A stretch of 22,202 bases of DNA from a virus. The stretch is taken from IMG/VR virus record IMGVR_UViG_3300021605_000014, positions 1 through 22,202 of that record; one strand, given 5' to 3'. Under the pieces are notes generated by a model. It was not told the origin of the DNA, searched no databases, and was given only the letters and a program-made list of their open reading frames with translations. Numbering within the stretch: the first letter of the stretch is position 1; the number at the start of each line of letters is the position of its first letter. This document shows positions 14,883 through 22,202 of the stretch, one piece after another. The position numbers and the translations under genes are program-made.

Positions 14883-15247
14883 CAGAAGCCACCAATGGTG
14901 TTCATGCCGCGCCTGAACGCCGGAGCTTTGGTTGTCCCGGTGCTGATAATATCAGCCTCGTCGTCGGAACGTTTACGCAACCTGACGGCTAGATCAAGGT
15001 AAGCCTTTGCTTTTTGCGAATATTGGCCTTTTAGTTCACCAATCGCTTTGTCTTCAAGTCTTGAGAACTTGGCGGCAATTGCTTCGCAAACCTGCGCGGC
15101 AATCTCTTCAACGTGATACTGTGTCTTTTTAAGCACGAACAGTATCTCTTCGTCGGTTATAAGCGGATCGTTCTCGTCGGTATCACCGCAATAAAAGCGA
15201 ACCGCATCTTTGGGCGATAAACCCGGGTCATCGTAACTCCAGCTCAT
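14882..15247 (-). CDS. Head-tail connector (adaptor) protein
   Basis: This 121-aa helical protein carries the adaptor signature: YDDPGLSPKDAVRFYCGDTD, DPLITDEEILFVL, then helices rich in alanine (EEIAAQVCEAIAAKFSRL), ending QKAKAYLDLAVRLRKR. This is the gp6/gp15-type ring that sits below the portal. The ATG at 15247 has AAGGA upstream but at a long spacing of about 12 nt. Its stop overlaps the next start. It is a normal member of the head gene order. Confidence 0.82.
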   Translation of the reverse strand: MSWSYDDPGLSPKDAVRFYCGDTDENDPLITDEEILFVLKKTQYHVEEIAAQVCEAIAAKFSRLEDKAIGELKGQYSQKAKAYLDLAVRLRKRSDDEADIISTGTTKAPAFRRGMNTIGGF

Positions 15248-15268
15248 AAGCGCCGCGCCATCCTTTCG

Positions 15269-16237
15269 TTAGATTATATCGGTGAAAAACACTCCGACAT
15301 CCGGACATACCAGTTTATGTTGGACTGCCATTTCGCCTTCAATCCGCACAGTGCCTTTACCGAGTTGCGGCATCGGATAGGAGTATATCAACATTCCGTT
15401 TGCCCCGATCCCTTCATACTCGTTCCATGCAACCGTGTACCCGCCGGAAAGCTGTTTGAGCGACGGCGCGGTCGGCGCATATACAAGCAGCGCGTTTTTA
15501 CCAAACACGAATTTGGTGTCGGCTTTAACGCCTTTACCGGCTTTATTGACTACTGCACGCCCAACAAGCACCCGGTCAACGTTGAACAGTCTTGCCAACA
15601 GCGACTCGGTAACTGCTTGTGCTTCGGTGTGCGGAGTACGCGGGTAGATAGCGGCATGATCGCACAGCACGCGGAATGCGGAATGCGACAACAGCAAGGT
15701 GTTCGGGATTTCTCCGCTCGCCTCTAAAATCGCATCGTAGGCTAATCCGATATCACTGGCAGGATTCGAGTTAGGGTCAGTCCATTTCACCGTAGCTTTG
15801 GCATCTGTTCCCCAAACGCCAGGCTTGAAATAAGAGTTCGCAAAATCAACTTCTTTGCCAATTCGAATTTTGTTAGTGACAAACTGAACGGCATCAAGAT
15901 CAGCCGCCAGCGGACTCATGCTGTTAGCGCGGTCGCGGTCATCAACGTGCGTGTGAATGGCGGTAATATCGCAATCGTATTTATCCGTCATTTCAATGCT
16001 GTAACCAGTTCCGGCGGATTCCGTGTATTGTCCGCGTTTGCGAGCCTCGGCGCGTAAAAAGTCGCCTTTGTTATACTTGACGATAATGCCGGTCTGTTTC
16101 TTCACTTGCACAAGCGGAAAAACCTTGTCAGCTACGAACTTGTCTTCATCCTGCATGTAGCTGATTGATGCGTCGGTCAACGGAACGTCAACATACCGCT
16201 CACCTTCAGTGGGATTGTATTTAATTATTCTGCTCAT
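15269..16237 (-). CDS. Major capsid protein
   Basis: This 322-aa protein, predicted to have the HK97 fold, builds the shell. The ATG at 16237 has GGAGGT close upstream. Capsid features include DEDKFVADKVFPLVQVKKQTG near the N-terminus, a long helix region DAVQFVTNKIRIGKEVDFANSY, PNTLLLSHSAFRVLCDH (spine helix) and the C-terminal SYPMPQLGKGTVRIEGE domain. It follows a decoration protein and a scaffold-like protein. The N-terminal arm is short, so there is no large delta domain, in keeping with a separate scaffold gene upstream. Confidence 0.92.
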   Translation of the reverse strand: MSRIIKYNPTEGERYVDVPLTDASISYMQDEDKFVADKVFPLVQVKKQTGIIVKYNKGDFLRAEARKRGQYTESAGTGYSIEMTDKYDCDITAIHTHVDDRDRANSMSPLAADLDAVQFVTNKIRIGKEVDFANSYFKPGVWGTDAKATVKWTDPNSNPASDIGLAYDAILEASGEIPNTLLLSHSAFRVLCDHAAIYPRTPHTEAQAVTESLLARLFNVDRVLVGRAVVNKAGKGVKADTKFVFGKNALLVYAPTAPSLKQLSGGYTVAWNEYEGIGANGMLIYSYPMPQLGKGTVRIEGEMAVQHKLVCPDVGVFFTDII

Positions 16238-16246
16238 TCTTACCTC

Positions 16247-16615
16247 CTACAACGTGATCGGCGGAACGCCGAACGGAATAACACTGAAAATTTCTCCAGC
16301 CACACTAGATGCGCTTACCGCAAGGGCGATAGCTGCCATGCCGGGAATAGCGGTAATAAACTCGCCGTTTTTATCGTTAGCAACGAGAGCGCCGACCGCA
16401 ATCGGCGCAGCGGACTTCGCAAACGTCACGCCGTATAATCTGATCACCGCTTGCTGTCCGGCTTGCGGAGCGTTTTGCAAGATGAATTGCCCTTGGTTTT
16501 CCTTTGCCAATACCAGCGTGTCACCGGCAAGCGCCACGGCATGATATTGTTTACCGCTCAAATCCTCGCCGGCGGTAAAGTTAATGTCCAATATTCTGTT
16601 TTCAAAAGCCGCCAT
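16247..16615 (-). CDS. Capsid decoration/cement protein (DUF2190-like)
   Basis: This 122-aa beta-rich protein sits between scaffold and capsid. The ATG at 16615 has GGGAGGG upstream and starts 2 nt after the upstream stop. Repeated strand-turn patterns such as GKQYHAVALAGDTLVLA, VIRLYGVTFAKSAAPIAVGALV and NGEFITAIPGMAAIALAVSAS match the all-beta decoration proteins of this gene position. It would bind the outer surface of the mature capsid and stabilise it. Identity rests on size, fold pattern and synteny. Confidence 0.75.
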   Translation of the reverse strand: MAAFENRILDINFTAGEDLSGKQYHAVALAGDTLVLAKENQGQFILQNAPQAGQQAVIRLYGVTFAKSAAPIAVGALVANDKNGEFITAIPGMAAIALAVSASSVAGEIFSVIPFGVPPITL

Positions 16616-16617
16616 GA

Positions 16618-17733
16618 TTAACGCCCTCCCTTTTGTTCTTGCTTGTACTTCTCGTACAAAGCCGGGTTGTTTTTCCAGACCTCAGTGCGTGCTGTCGCCT
16701 TGGTCAGCTTCGGGTTGGACTTAACAAGCTCCTCAGCTTTAACGTCAGCCTCAGCGAGCGCCGAACCGACCACGCCGGAACGCCCCGAACCGGACTCTTT
16801 GAAGAATTGCGAGTTTGCAGCTACTGCCGCATTTGCCACCATGGTCTTTAACAGATTTTCAAAATCCGTCTCCGGCATTACCGCTTTTGCGCTTTTGAGC
16901 ATCTTCACCATTTCAACAGGATCACCGACAAGTCCCAGCTCGGTTACTTTGTTCAGCAAAACTGCATCGGTTTGGTCGCCAACCATCTTAGCGATGTCTG
17001 CCTGTGCTTTGCTGATGGTCTCGCCTTGCGAGGTAATAGTTGCGCCTTGGGTAGCAATGGTCTCGCCTTGGGTCTTGATGATTGCGTCTTTGACCTCAAT
17101 AGCTTTAGCTACTTCAACCATCACTTCATCTTGGATTGATTTTTTCAGGGCTTGTTTTTCAATGTCAGTCATGTCTTCCTCCTTGTTAATTATGTTTTTT
17201 GATGGGTCAGTATCTTTTTCAGGTTCCGGGTCAGTGTCGGCTATTCCCAACACTTTTTTGAGTTGCTCGAACGCTGTCCTTAGTAATGACTCAGTGTCAG
17301 CGCTCAATTTCTTACCTGCCTTTTCAACAAGCACGTCCGCGCTCAGAATAGATTGCTGCAAATCGTTTATTTCATGCGCCATTTGCTGTTGCTTGAAAGG
17401 TCTGTCCGATAATGCCAGTTCAATTAAAGAATTCTTGAAAGCTGTGACAAGCTCGTTTACTTTGTCATCAACAACCTTACGCCGCTCGGGCGTAATTACC
17501 GGCGGCGCATTGCTTTCCATAGCCGCGTTTTCATTGATGGCGTTGTCCGTAGCGTTTCGCCCCATCAACCAGTCAATAAAGGAACTACGCAAGGGATTTT
17601 CATCCGGGGTTTCTCCTTTTTTCACTTTTTCACCTCCTTTCTTTGCAGATTTCATAACAATAAAGTTCCGTTTGTTTGCCGGATCGTTAACTAATGACAC
17701 CTCGTTGATTTGAACATCGTACAGTTCAGCCAT
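16618..17733 (-). CDS. Scaffold-like protein with XkdF-type N-terminus but no protease domain
   Basis: This 371-aa protein lies where XkdF and scaffold genes normally lie. Its ATG shares an A with the portal stop (TAATG). Residues 1-34 (DVQINEVSLVNDPANKRNF) are the short leader that precedes the protease domain in many XkdF/scaffold proteins, yet the catalytic VVYEPxxxDAHxD region is absent. The rest is highly charged and helical. A block near residues 218-248 has a repeated TQGETI/TQGATI/SQGETI pattern with a 42-bp near-repeat, typical of coiled coil. The C-terminus ends NNPALYEKYKQEQKGG, common in phage capsid scaffolds. The missing protease domain seems to be the separate gene at 9563-10066. 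Confidence 0.75.
   Translation of the reverse strand: MAELYDVQINEVSLVNDPANKRNFIVMKSAKKGGEKVKKGETPDENPLRSSFIDWLMGRNATDNAINENAAMESNAPPVITPERRKVVDDKVNELVTAFKNSLIELALSDRPFKQQQMAHEINDLQQSILSADVLVEKAGKKLSADTESLLRTAFEQLKKVLGIADTDPEPEKDTDPSKNIINKEEDMTDIEKQALKKSIQDEVMVEVAKAIEVKDAIIKTQGETIATQGATITSQGETISKAQADIAKMVGDQTDAVLLNKVTELGLVGDPVEMVKMLKSAKAVMPETDFENLLKTMVANAAVAANSQFFKESGSGRSGVVGSALAEADVKAEELVKSNPKLTKATARTEVWKNNPALYEKYKQEQKGGR
17012..17082. repeat. Coiled-coil repeat in scaffold gene
   Basis: GGTCTCGCCTTG occurs at 17017-17028 and again at 17059-17070, 42 bp (two heptads) apart, with a diverged copy between them. It encodes the repeated TQGETI-type units of the scaffold-like protein. Confidence 0.75.
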
Positions 17734-19114
17734 TATCCGCTACCTCCTAATCCTTTACCGAGATTGAACATTTTCGCTATCTCCTTGCGCTGTTCACCGT
17801 CAAGGTTCTCGATCGCGCCCTGAATATGCTTTTCCAAATCCGCGTCGTCTTCGGGCTGCTCACTGGCATCTGCTGCTTCTTTGGGTATTGGCGGCAGATT
17901 GCCAACGTCCCGCAAATGCGCCTCAAGCTCTCTGTCCGGTGTCAGCATCCCGGCATCGGTCAGCGTTTTGACGTATGTCGACAAATCTCTCAGGTTCGGA
18001 TTCTCAACATCGCCGTGCTTGATGCATGGGAACGGATAACCAACGCCGTTCAGGCGCATCAAAGTTGGAATCAGCTTTCTGTTCAACTCCGTTTCGATAA
18101 TGTCCAGTATTGCGCCGAGCGCATAGCTAAACATCGTCGTCTTATCGCTGGACAGCGCAAACGAACCAACGTTCGACTGTCCAAGCATTATGAAGTCCGC
18201 CAACACGCTCATGAGAATGCGTTTGTCCCAGCGTTCAATAATCAGCGTGGTATCAAACATTCTCGAACCACCGGTAGACAACAGCGACAGTTTAAACCCG
18301 GTTGGATTACCCTGTTCGTCAAGTTCTGCCGGAATAATACATCCGGCTGTTTCGTCGTTTCGTATTTGCGACAGGTACGCTTCAAGATGCTCGAACAAAG
18401 CTACCTGACCGCTAGTTAAATCGTCTGCTTCCAGCAACTTTGGCGGCACTTGAATTACCGGCAACCCTGCCAAATCGCGCTCACAGCCAATGCCCTCAAT
18501 CTCTTCGATGTTCTTCTTGAAGACGTAACTTCTATACGCGTTTCTCAAAAAACTTCTGCCTTCCGGATTATCGCGGTTTGGCTCGGTTTTGAAATGCAAG
18601 CACTTTTCATAAGGTATTTCCAGCATCTCACCCTGCGGAATTGTTAACTGACATACAGCTAATATCTTGTCGCGCTCTTCTAACTCGTCAAACACCCAGC
18701 GCCAGATTGTGTCCTGTGACCGTATACCAATCTTCCTTATCCCGATTTTGCCGTCGTTAAACTTGCTTCCTTCCGAAAACCGCCGCCGCCTGAACACCAT
18801 CTCCATGATGCTGTAACCGTATTCGATCATCGTGCAAGCCTCGGCTATCACATCGTCGAAACTGTTGACGGCATCCGAAAATAAACATTCCTCGACAAAA
18901 GAGGCATTAGCTACGTCGCCAGCATCTTCACTAGCAGGCTGCACCGACCATTTTGCATTACGGATAAGCATCTTCATGCAAAACAGCAACGCCCCAATCG
19001 TAGCGTCGTTGTCCTTCATTTCGCGATACTTGAGCATCCCCTGCCTGCCGACAAGCTCCTGCTGCCACTCGTCTCGAATAACATGTGTTATCGCCGGGGC
19101 TTTTTTATCCCCGA
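17733..19114 (-). CDS. Portal protein, exon 2 (DUF935-like)
   Basis: This is the main portal coding part. The uninterrupted reading frame with a normal ATG begins at 19037, but clear portal sequence continues upstream in the same frame: GDKKAPAITHVIRDEWQQEL to a point near 19114, beyond which a TAG (19135-19137) blocks the frame. No ribosome site precedes the 19037 ATG. Portal features: KYREMKDNDATIGALLFCMK, then EYGYSIMEMVFRRRR, PEGRSFLRNAYRSYVFKK and AGLPVIQVPP. Joined to exon 1 at 19340-19406 it gives about 482 codons, a normal portal length. The portal dodecamer is the DNA entry and exit vertex. The gene is cut by a short RNA element; precise 3' junction is uncertain (19115/19114 or 19124/19123 both keep frame). 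Confidence 0.88.
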
Positions 19115-19339
19115 CCTCTATAGCTTCTTTTCGCTATAAGTTCAGCATACATCATCAACCGTGTCCGTTACTACGGTTGCCCCACACTCTTGGCACTTCC
19201 TTTCGGTCGTACTATGCGTTACAGGACGTAAAGCCTCTCGCAATCTTTACGCTTCCCTCGGTATTAGCGTCTCAGCCTTCACCGATTTTGCAGGGTTTTC
19301 ACTCAGCGCGTTACCGCGCCTATGGGCTTATTCTACCAA
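19115..19339 (-). ncRNA. Probable group I intron in portal gene
   Basis: About 225 nt separate two portal-coding segments. At the 5' edge exon bases TGGGT pair with GCCCA (19328-19324), giving a P1-like stem with the expected terminal U-G pair and cut after 19340. Next come a GCGCG-gtaa-CGCGC hairpin, P3 candidate CCCTGC (19295-19290) with GTGGGG (19185-19180, two wobbles), J3/4-like AAAA, P4 TCGGT (19285-19281) with ACCGA (19262-19258), a CGTAAAG/CTTTACG stem, P8 candidate CAACCG/CGGTTG (19179-19174, 19161-19156) and a terminal TATAGC/GCTATA hairpin. The order is that of a compact group IA-C core, but I could not assign P7 (the guanosine site) with confidence. It has no endonuclease gene inside. 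Confidence 0.66.
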
Positions 19340-19406
19340 ACCCACCGTATTGCCTGAAACCGCCTCTGCCGGTCTGACTTAAAAACGTTTTTTTGTCACT
19401 AATCAT
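19340..19406 (-). CDS. Portal protein, exon 1
   Basis: ATG at 19406 overlaps the stop of the HNH gene and has GGAGGTG about 9 nt upstream, inside the last HNH codons. It encodes 22 codons plus one base: MISDKKTFLSQTGRGGFRQY followed by GG. Unspliced, it would end shortly after at a TAG within the intron, giving a useless peptide of about 29 aa. The phase (one base of the next codon) fits exon 2 entry at codon position two, restoring an open frame of 1449 nt. The motif GRGGFRQYG is repeated with synonymous differences at the N-terminus of the upstream HNH gene. Confidence 0.72.
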
Positions 19407-20029
19407 GCACTCGCCCACCTCCAGACGTAACCTTTGTAACTTTTTATTTTTCCGTTGCAACACTTCCTGATGGTTTTCACATTTATGCCGTTTTCTTGTG
19501 CTGCCCGTTTTGAATAATCGTAATGTTTAACGACTTCTCCAGACAAATCAAGCTGGGTTATAGGTCTTGCCCTTGAATTTCCAGCGCCTGCCATTCTTTT
19601 GGAATGTCTTTTCCTAAGCTCGAAAGTGTTGGCTGAAGCATTCATTTTTAGCATGTGTTCAATAGTTGGATTGTGACCTAGAACACGATTTCTATGTATT
19701 GCTTGTTCTTTTGAAGTAGCCCATTCTAGGTTGCTAACATCATTGTTCGCTCTGTCCCCGTCTTTGTGGTTCACTGTCGGCTTGTTCTCAGGATTAGGCA
19801 CAAAAGCGAAAGCTACAAGACGCGCAACACTCCTGTATAATTTTATCCCTTTGTTGCTTAAACCAACCACTTTATACCCATACTTACATTGGGGAATTAA
19901 TAATTTATTGCGTTTCTCGCTCCAAACTTCCCCGACACTATTGACCGAGTACCCTTCTACGCCGAATTGCCGGAAGCCCCCGCGGCCAATAGCGGTAGTC
20001 ATCAACTTACGTCTGTCTGTTTCTGCCAC
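19403..20029 (-). CDS. NUMOD4-HNH-NUMOD1 homing endonuclease with portal-like N-terminus
   Basis: This 208-aa protein starts with GTG at 20029, with GGAGG 7 nt upstream inside the end of the terminase gene. Residues about 22-70 are a NUMOD4 domain (VEGYSVNSVGEVWS). The HNH site follows with NHKDGDRANNDVSNLEWAT: H88, N95/N96 and N100. Residues about 147-206 are a NUMOD1 DNA-binding domain (TQLDLSGEVVKHYDYSKRAA ... GYVWRW). The first 23 residues are not part of the endonuclease: they include GRGGFRQFG, which recurs at the start of portal exon 1. The gene has thus captured a portal 5' end, or was inserted into one. It probably cuts intronless/insertless portal alleles to spread. Confidence 0.9.
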   Translation of the reverse strand: MAETDRRKLMTTAIGRGGFRQFGVEGYSVNSVGEVWSEKRNKLLIPQCKYGYKVVGLSNKGIKLYRSVARLVAFAFVPNPENKPTVNHKDGDRANNDVSNLEWATSKEQAIHRNRVLGHNPTIEHMLKMNASANTFELRKRHSKRMAGAGNSRARPITQLDLSGEVVKHYDYSKRAAQENGINVKTIRKCCNGKIKSYKGYVWRWASA

Positions 20030-20033
20030 TTGT

Positions 20034-21464
20034 TTACCTCCATTTGCTGTTGGAAATCGAACTTCGCAACCTAATCAATTCCGGCTTAATCTCGTTTTCT
20101 TTCCCAATCCAGTAATTAAGTACTTGAGTAGCGGCATCAATCTGATCATCGTTTTTGCCGTTTGGGAATACTGCCGCTTCTTCAATAAAATCATCAATCC
20201 ACGGCGCTAACTCTTTGTTAGGCAAATATACGTTGCCAGATTCAATGTCGGGGGTCACTGCCTGCGCTCGAACAATCTTGCCGCCTTCCGGCTCAATCGC
20301 TACTAGTCCGGGTATTTTTTTCGTGAGCAACTCAATGACCGCTGTGCCGTTAGCCTTATCCTCGACAAGCTTGCGCCGTGCCTTTGGCCATTTGGCTGTC
20401 ATGTTGACTATAGCTTGCATCGTTGCTGTTATACCCAACTTTCCGCGCGTTTGGTCAAGCAGGTATTTATCCGCGCCAATCCGCCCCCAAACCTGACCGA
20501 CTACGTAATCACTAGTTGTTAAATCCTTAAACGCACAATCCCACGACTGTATAATCTCATCAAACCGCGTCGGCATAACGCTGTAGTATTTCCACCAGTG
20601 CCGCTGAAATACCTGACCGCTGGTTGGAGATGGACGCTGTTGATATAACGCCGCCCAGAGCATACTGCCTAACGCTTTTTTAGCATCCTCGTAGAATTGT
20701 TTACTGAAACGGTTTAGCCAGAGGTATTCGCCAACCGGTCTGCCTAAAATATCGCCAGCCTCAGCGCAAGCCGGAAGCGATATAACTTCCCATTCTTCGC
20801 CGCCTTCTTTTTGTGCCTGTAACAGCCGCCCGGCGAGGTCATCCTCGTGCCAGCGCGTCATAACCAAAATAATAGCCCCGGTCGGCGACAGCCGCGTCCG
20901 GAGCGTTGATTTGTACCATTCCCATACATTGTTTCGAGTGGTTATACTGGCTGCCTCTTGCCAGTTTTTAAACGGATCGTCGATTATTGCGATGTCAGAA
21001 CCCTTTCCGGTGATTCCTCCCCCGACACCAGCCGCCACCAACCCGCCGCGCTTACCTTCAATTCCCCACTGCTCAACGCCCGAATTGTCGCGGGCTACTT
21101 GCTCACCAAACAGTTCGTTATGCTTTTTCAGGGTGTCTCTGGCAATACGGCTGAAATCCCGCGCTAAATCAACGCTGTAAGAAGATAAAATAATCTCTTT
21201 GTCAGGGTTGTTGCCCAAATACCACGCCGGAAACTTCTTTGAAACAATCTCACTCTTGCCGTTCCGGGGCGGCATGAACACCATCAGCCGTTTACATTTA
21301 CCGGCTACGACTTCATGCAGCTTATTACAGACTAATTCGAGATGCGGAGCGGTTTGCCACGCTTCCTCGCCGTCGTAGAGTAGGAATTTCAGTAACCTTC
21401 GTTTAGCTAGTACCCTCGTCGCCTCGCTCCGGTAATATCCGTTCAAGCAGCTCAAGTTCTTCAT
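20034..21464 (-). CDS. terL: Terminase large subunit
   Basis: This 476-aa protein is the DNA packaging motor. Walker A is MPPRNGKSE (64-72), Walker B DIAIIDDP (157-164), and the coupling region is VMTRWHEDD (201-209). The nuclease domain has D309 in SWDCAFKD, ED at 368-369 and the DDQIDA cluster (439-444), all present. This is the family of large terminases in PBSX-type and related Firmicute phages. The ATG at 21464 lies 62 nt inside the small subunit gene without a strong ribosome site, so translation is probably coupled. The gene ends at the GGAGGTAA that also serves as the ribosome site for the HNH gene. Confidence 0.95.
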   Translation of the reverse strand: MKNLSCLNGYYRSEATRVLAKRRLLKFLLYDGEEAWQTAPHLELVCNKLHEVVAGKCKRLMVFMPPRNGKSEIVSKKFPAWYLGNNPDKEIILSSYSVDLARDFSRIARDTLKKHNELFGEQVARDNSGVEQWGIEGKRGGLVAAGVGGGITGKGSDIAIIDDPFKNWQEAASITTRNNVWEWYKSTLRTRLSPTGAIILVMTRWHEDDLAGRLLQAQKEGGEEWEVISLPACAEAGDILGRPVGEYLWLNRFSKQFYEDAKKALGSMLWAALYQQRPSPTSGQVFQRHWWKYYSVMPTRFDEIIQSWDCAFKDLTTSDYVVGQVWGRIGADKYLLDQTRGKLGITATMQAIVNMTAKWPKARRKLVEDKANGTAVIELLTKKIPGLVAIEPEGGKIVRAQAVTPDIESGNVYLPNKELAPWIDDFIEEAAVFPNGKNDDQIDAATQVLNYWIGKENEIKPELIRLRSSISNSKWR

Positions 21465-22014
21465 CGGTTAAACTCTCAAAATCAATCCCTTTTTCAATCT
21501 TTAACGGACCGCCGTCTTTGCCGGTCAGCTCTACTTTTGATTTTTCAACAAACATCCCCAGATGTTTGCCAACTTGCAATAATGCGTTATCGCGGCAATA
21601 AAGTTTAAATCTGACTTTGCCTTCTTTGTCGCAAGAAAACTCTGAAACATTTTTAGTATCAACTTCGTCGCTGTCTTTCATGTCCACGATGGTTTTATAA
21701 CCAAATATCGGCTTGCCGTCTTCGTAGTCGATTAGCGTTTTTTCCGTGCGATACGCAAGATGGTTTTTGATATCGTCTTTAGCTATGCTCCAAAACTCCT
21801 GCAGCACCATATCTGCCGTTATCTCGGTGCGTTCGGAACGTTTTTGCATAGCTTTCTCAATCGCAGTTCTGATGCTAACATTTGCTAACAACCTCGTAGC
21901 TTGCTCATTGGCTGTCTTTGGCGAGTATCCAGCTCTAATAGCCGCTTGCGTTGCGTTCAGATCAACAAGGTATTCTTTAACGAATTGACGTTGTTTTTCC
22001 GTTAGTTTTGCCAT
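21403..22014 (-). CDS. terS: Terminase small subunit
   Basis: This 203-aa protein recognises the packaging site. The ATG at 22014 has GGGAGGTGGG upstream; a GTG three codons before is less likely. Residues 1-70 are the terminase_2 DNA-binding domain: LTEKQRQFVKEYLVDLNATQ, then IRAGYSPKTANEQATRLL, a helix-turn-helix. The middle has DDIKNHLAYRTE and the end an acidic ESLTDEELELLERILPERG oligomerisation-type tail. It is the first gene of the visible late operon. Confidence 0.93.
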   Translation of the reverse strand: MAKLTEKQRQFVKEYLVDLNATQAAIRAGYSPKTANEQATRLLANVSIRTAIEKAMQKRSERTEITADMVLQEFWSIAKDDIKNHLAYRTEKTLIDYEDGKPIFGYKTIVDMKDSDEVDTKNVSEFSCDKEGKVRFKLYCRDNALLQVGKHLGMFVEKSKVELTGKDGGPLKIEKGIDFESLTDEELELLERILPERGDEGTS

Positions 22015-22202
22015 GATACCCACCTCCCTTTAAAAAATCCGCCTGTTTCTCAACAAACGGGAAAATTGTATCTCCCACATTCCAAAAAAAAAGAGGGGAG
22101 ACCGGAATGAACTGTCCGGCACAGTTTCGGCTTTCGCCGATCTCGTTTTTGTATTTTATCCGTGCAGTGAGCGAATGGCATTTCAGCCCGCAGAATAAGG
22201 AT
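22015..22202 (-). other. Non-coding leader upstream of terminase genes
   Basis: No gene is seen here. Read on the minus strand it holds a short GGC-GAAA-GCC type hairpin (22139-22128), a 6-bp inverted repeat AACTGT/ACAGTT (22110-22115 with 22121-22126), a nine-T run (22092-22084) and a second weaker hairpin (GTTT/AAAC) followed by six T just before the terS ribosome site. Possible roles are an upstream terminator and a late-operon leader or packaging (cos/pac) site. Nothing decides between them. Confidence 0.4.

Noticed and set aside
16643-17713. Long open frame of 356 codons on the plus strand
   Set aside because: It lies exactly antisense to the scaffold-like gene, has no ribosome site, and has serine/leucine-rich low-complexity composition typical of shadow frames.
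19143-19241. Short frame with a CQECG motif inside the intron region
   Set aside because: About 31 codons, TTG start without ribosome site, and it covers the predicted intron core, so RNA structure explains the conservation better.
19115-19339. Group II intron or IS/TnpB element at the portal insert
   Set aside because: No domain V hairpin, no reverse transcriptase, transposase or terminal inverted repeats; about 225 nt is too short for a group II intron.
1-22202. tRNA genes, CRISPR arrays, insertion sequences
   Set aside because: No cloverleaf, regularly spaced repeat array or transposase reading frame was seen on either strand.

Overview
The window is almost entirely the late (packaging, head and tail) region of a temperate siphophage or prophage, read on the minus strand from the right edge to the left. 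Translation signals are strong AGGAGG-type sites and genes are tightly packed with start/stop overlaps, which points to a Firmicutes host. The head half has PBSX/SPP1-type proteins (terminases, DUF935-like portal, XkdF-type protease, SPP1 gp7/Mu gpF-type minor head protein). The tail half follows the lambda order tail tube, G/GT, tape measure, M, L, K, I-J. A Firmicute-type head with a lambda-type tail tip would suit a diderm Firmicute (Negativicutes-like) host. That host call is an inference, not something the sequence states.

Minus-strand layout, right to left: small terminase (21403-22014), large terminase (20034-21464), HNH homing endonuclease (19403-20029), portal exon 1 (19340-19406), probable group I intron (about 19115-19339), portal exon 2 (17733-19114), scaffold-like protein (16618-17733), decoration protein (16247-16615), major capsid (15269-16237), four connector/tail-completion genes (13800-15247), two related tail tube proteins (12617-13786), minor head protein with a nuclease-like C-terminus (11269 to about 12708), a 69-aa acidic protein (11055-11264) and an intrinsic terminator (11017-11047). 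Then comes a mixed-strand patch of small genes (10174-10995), an XkdF-type protease (9563-10066), chaperones G and GT joined by a -1 frameshift (8790-9442), tape measure (5626-8793), M, L, K and J homologues (745-5624), a small tail-fibre-like protein (331-735), and the start of a radical SAM enzyme that runs off the left edge (1-314).

The most unusual points are these. (1) The portal gene is interrupted near its 5' end by a compact RNA element with a group I-like P1. The gene just upstream, an HNH endonuclease, carries a second, synonymously diverged copy of the portal N-terminal motif. (2) The protease and the minor head protein sit among the tail genes instead of beside the portal, and the minor head protein ends in a BECR-type nuclease-like domain followed by a small acidic gene. 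(3) The patch at 10.1-11.0 kb has two plus-strand genes sharing an 18-bp identical promoter segment, and it lies just after a strong terminator inside the late operon. (4) A textbook A AAU UUU slippery site with a hairpin 6 nt downstream joins G to GT. (5) A radical SAM enzyme follows a tail-fibre-like protein in the same operon.
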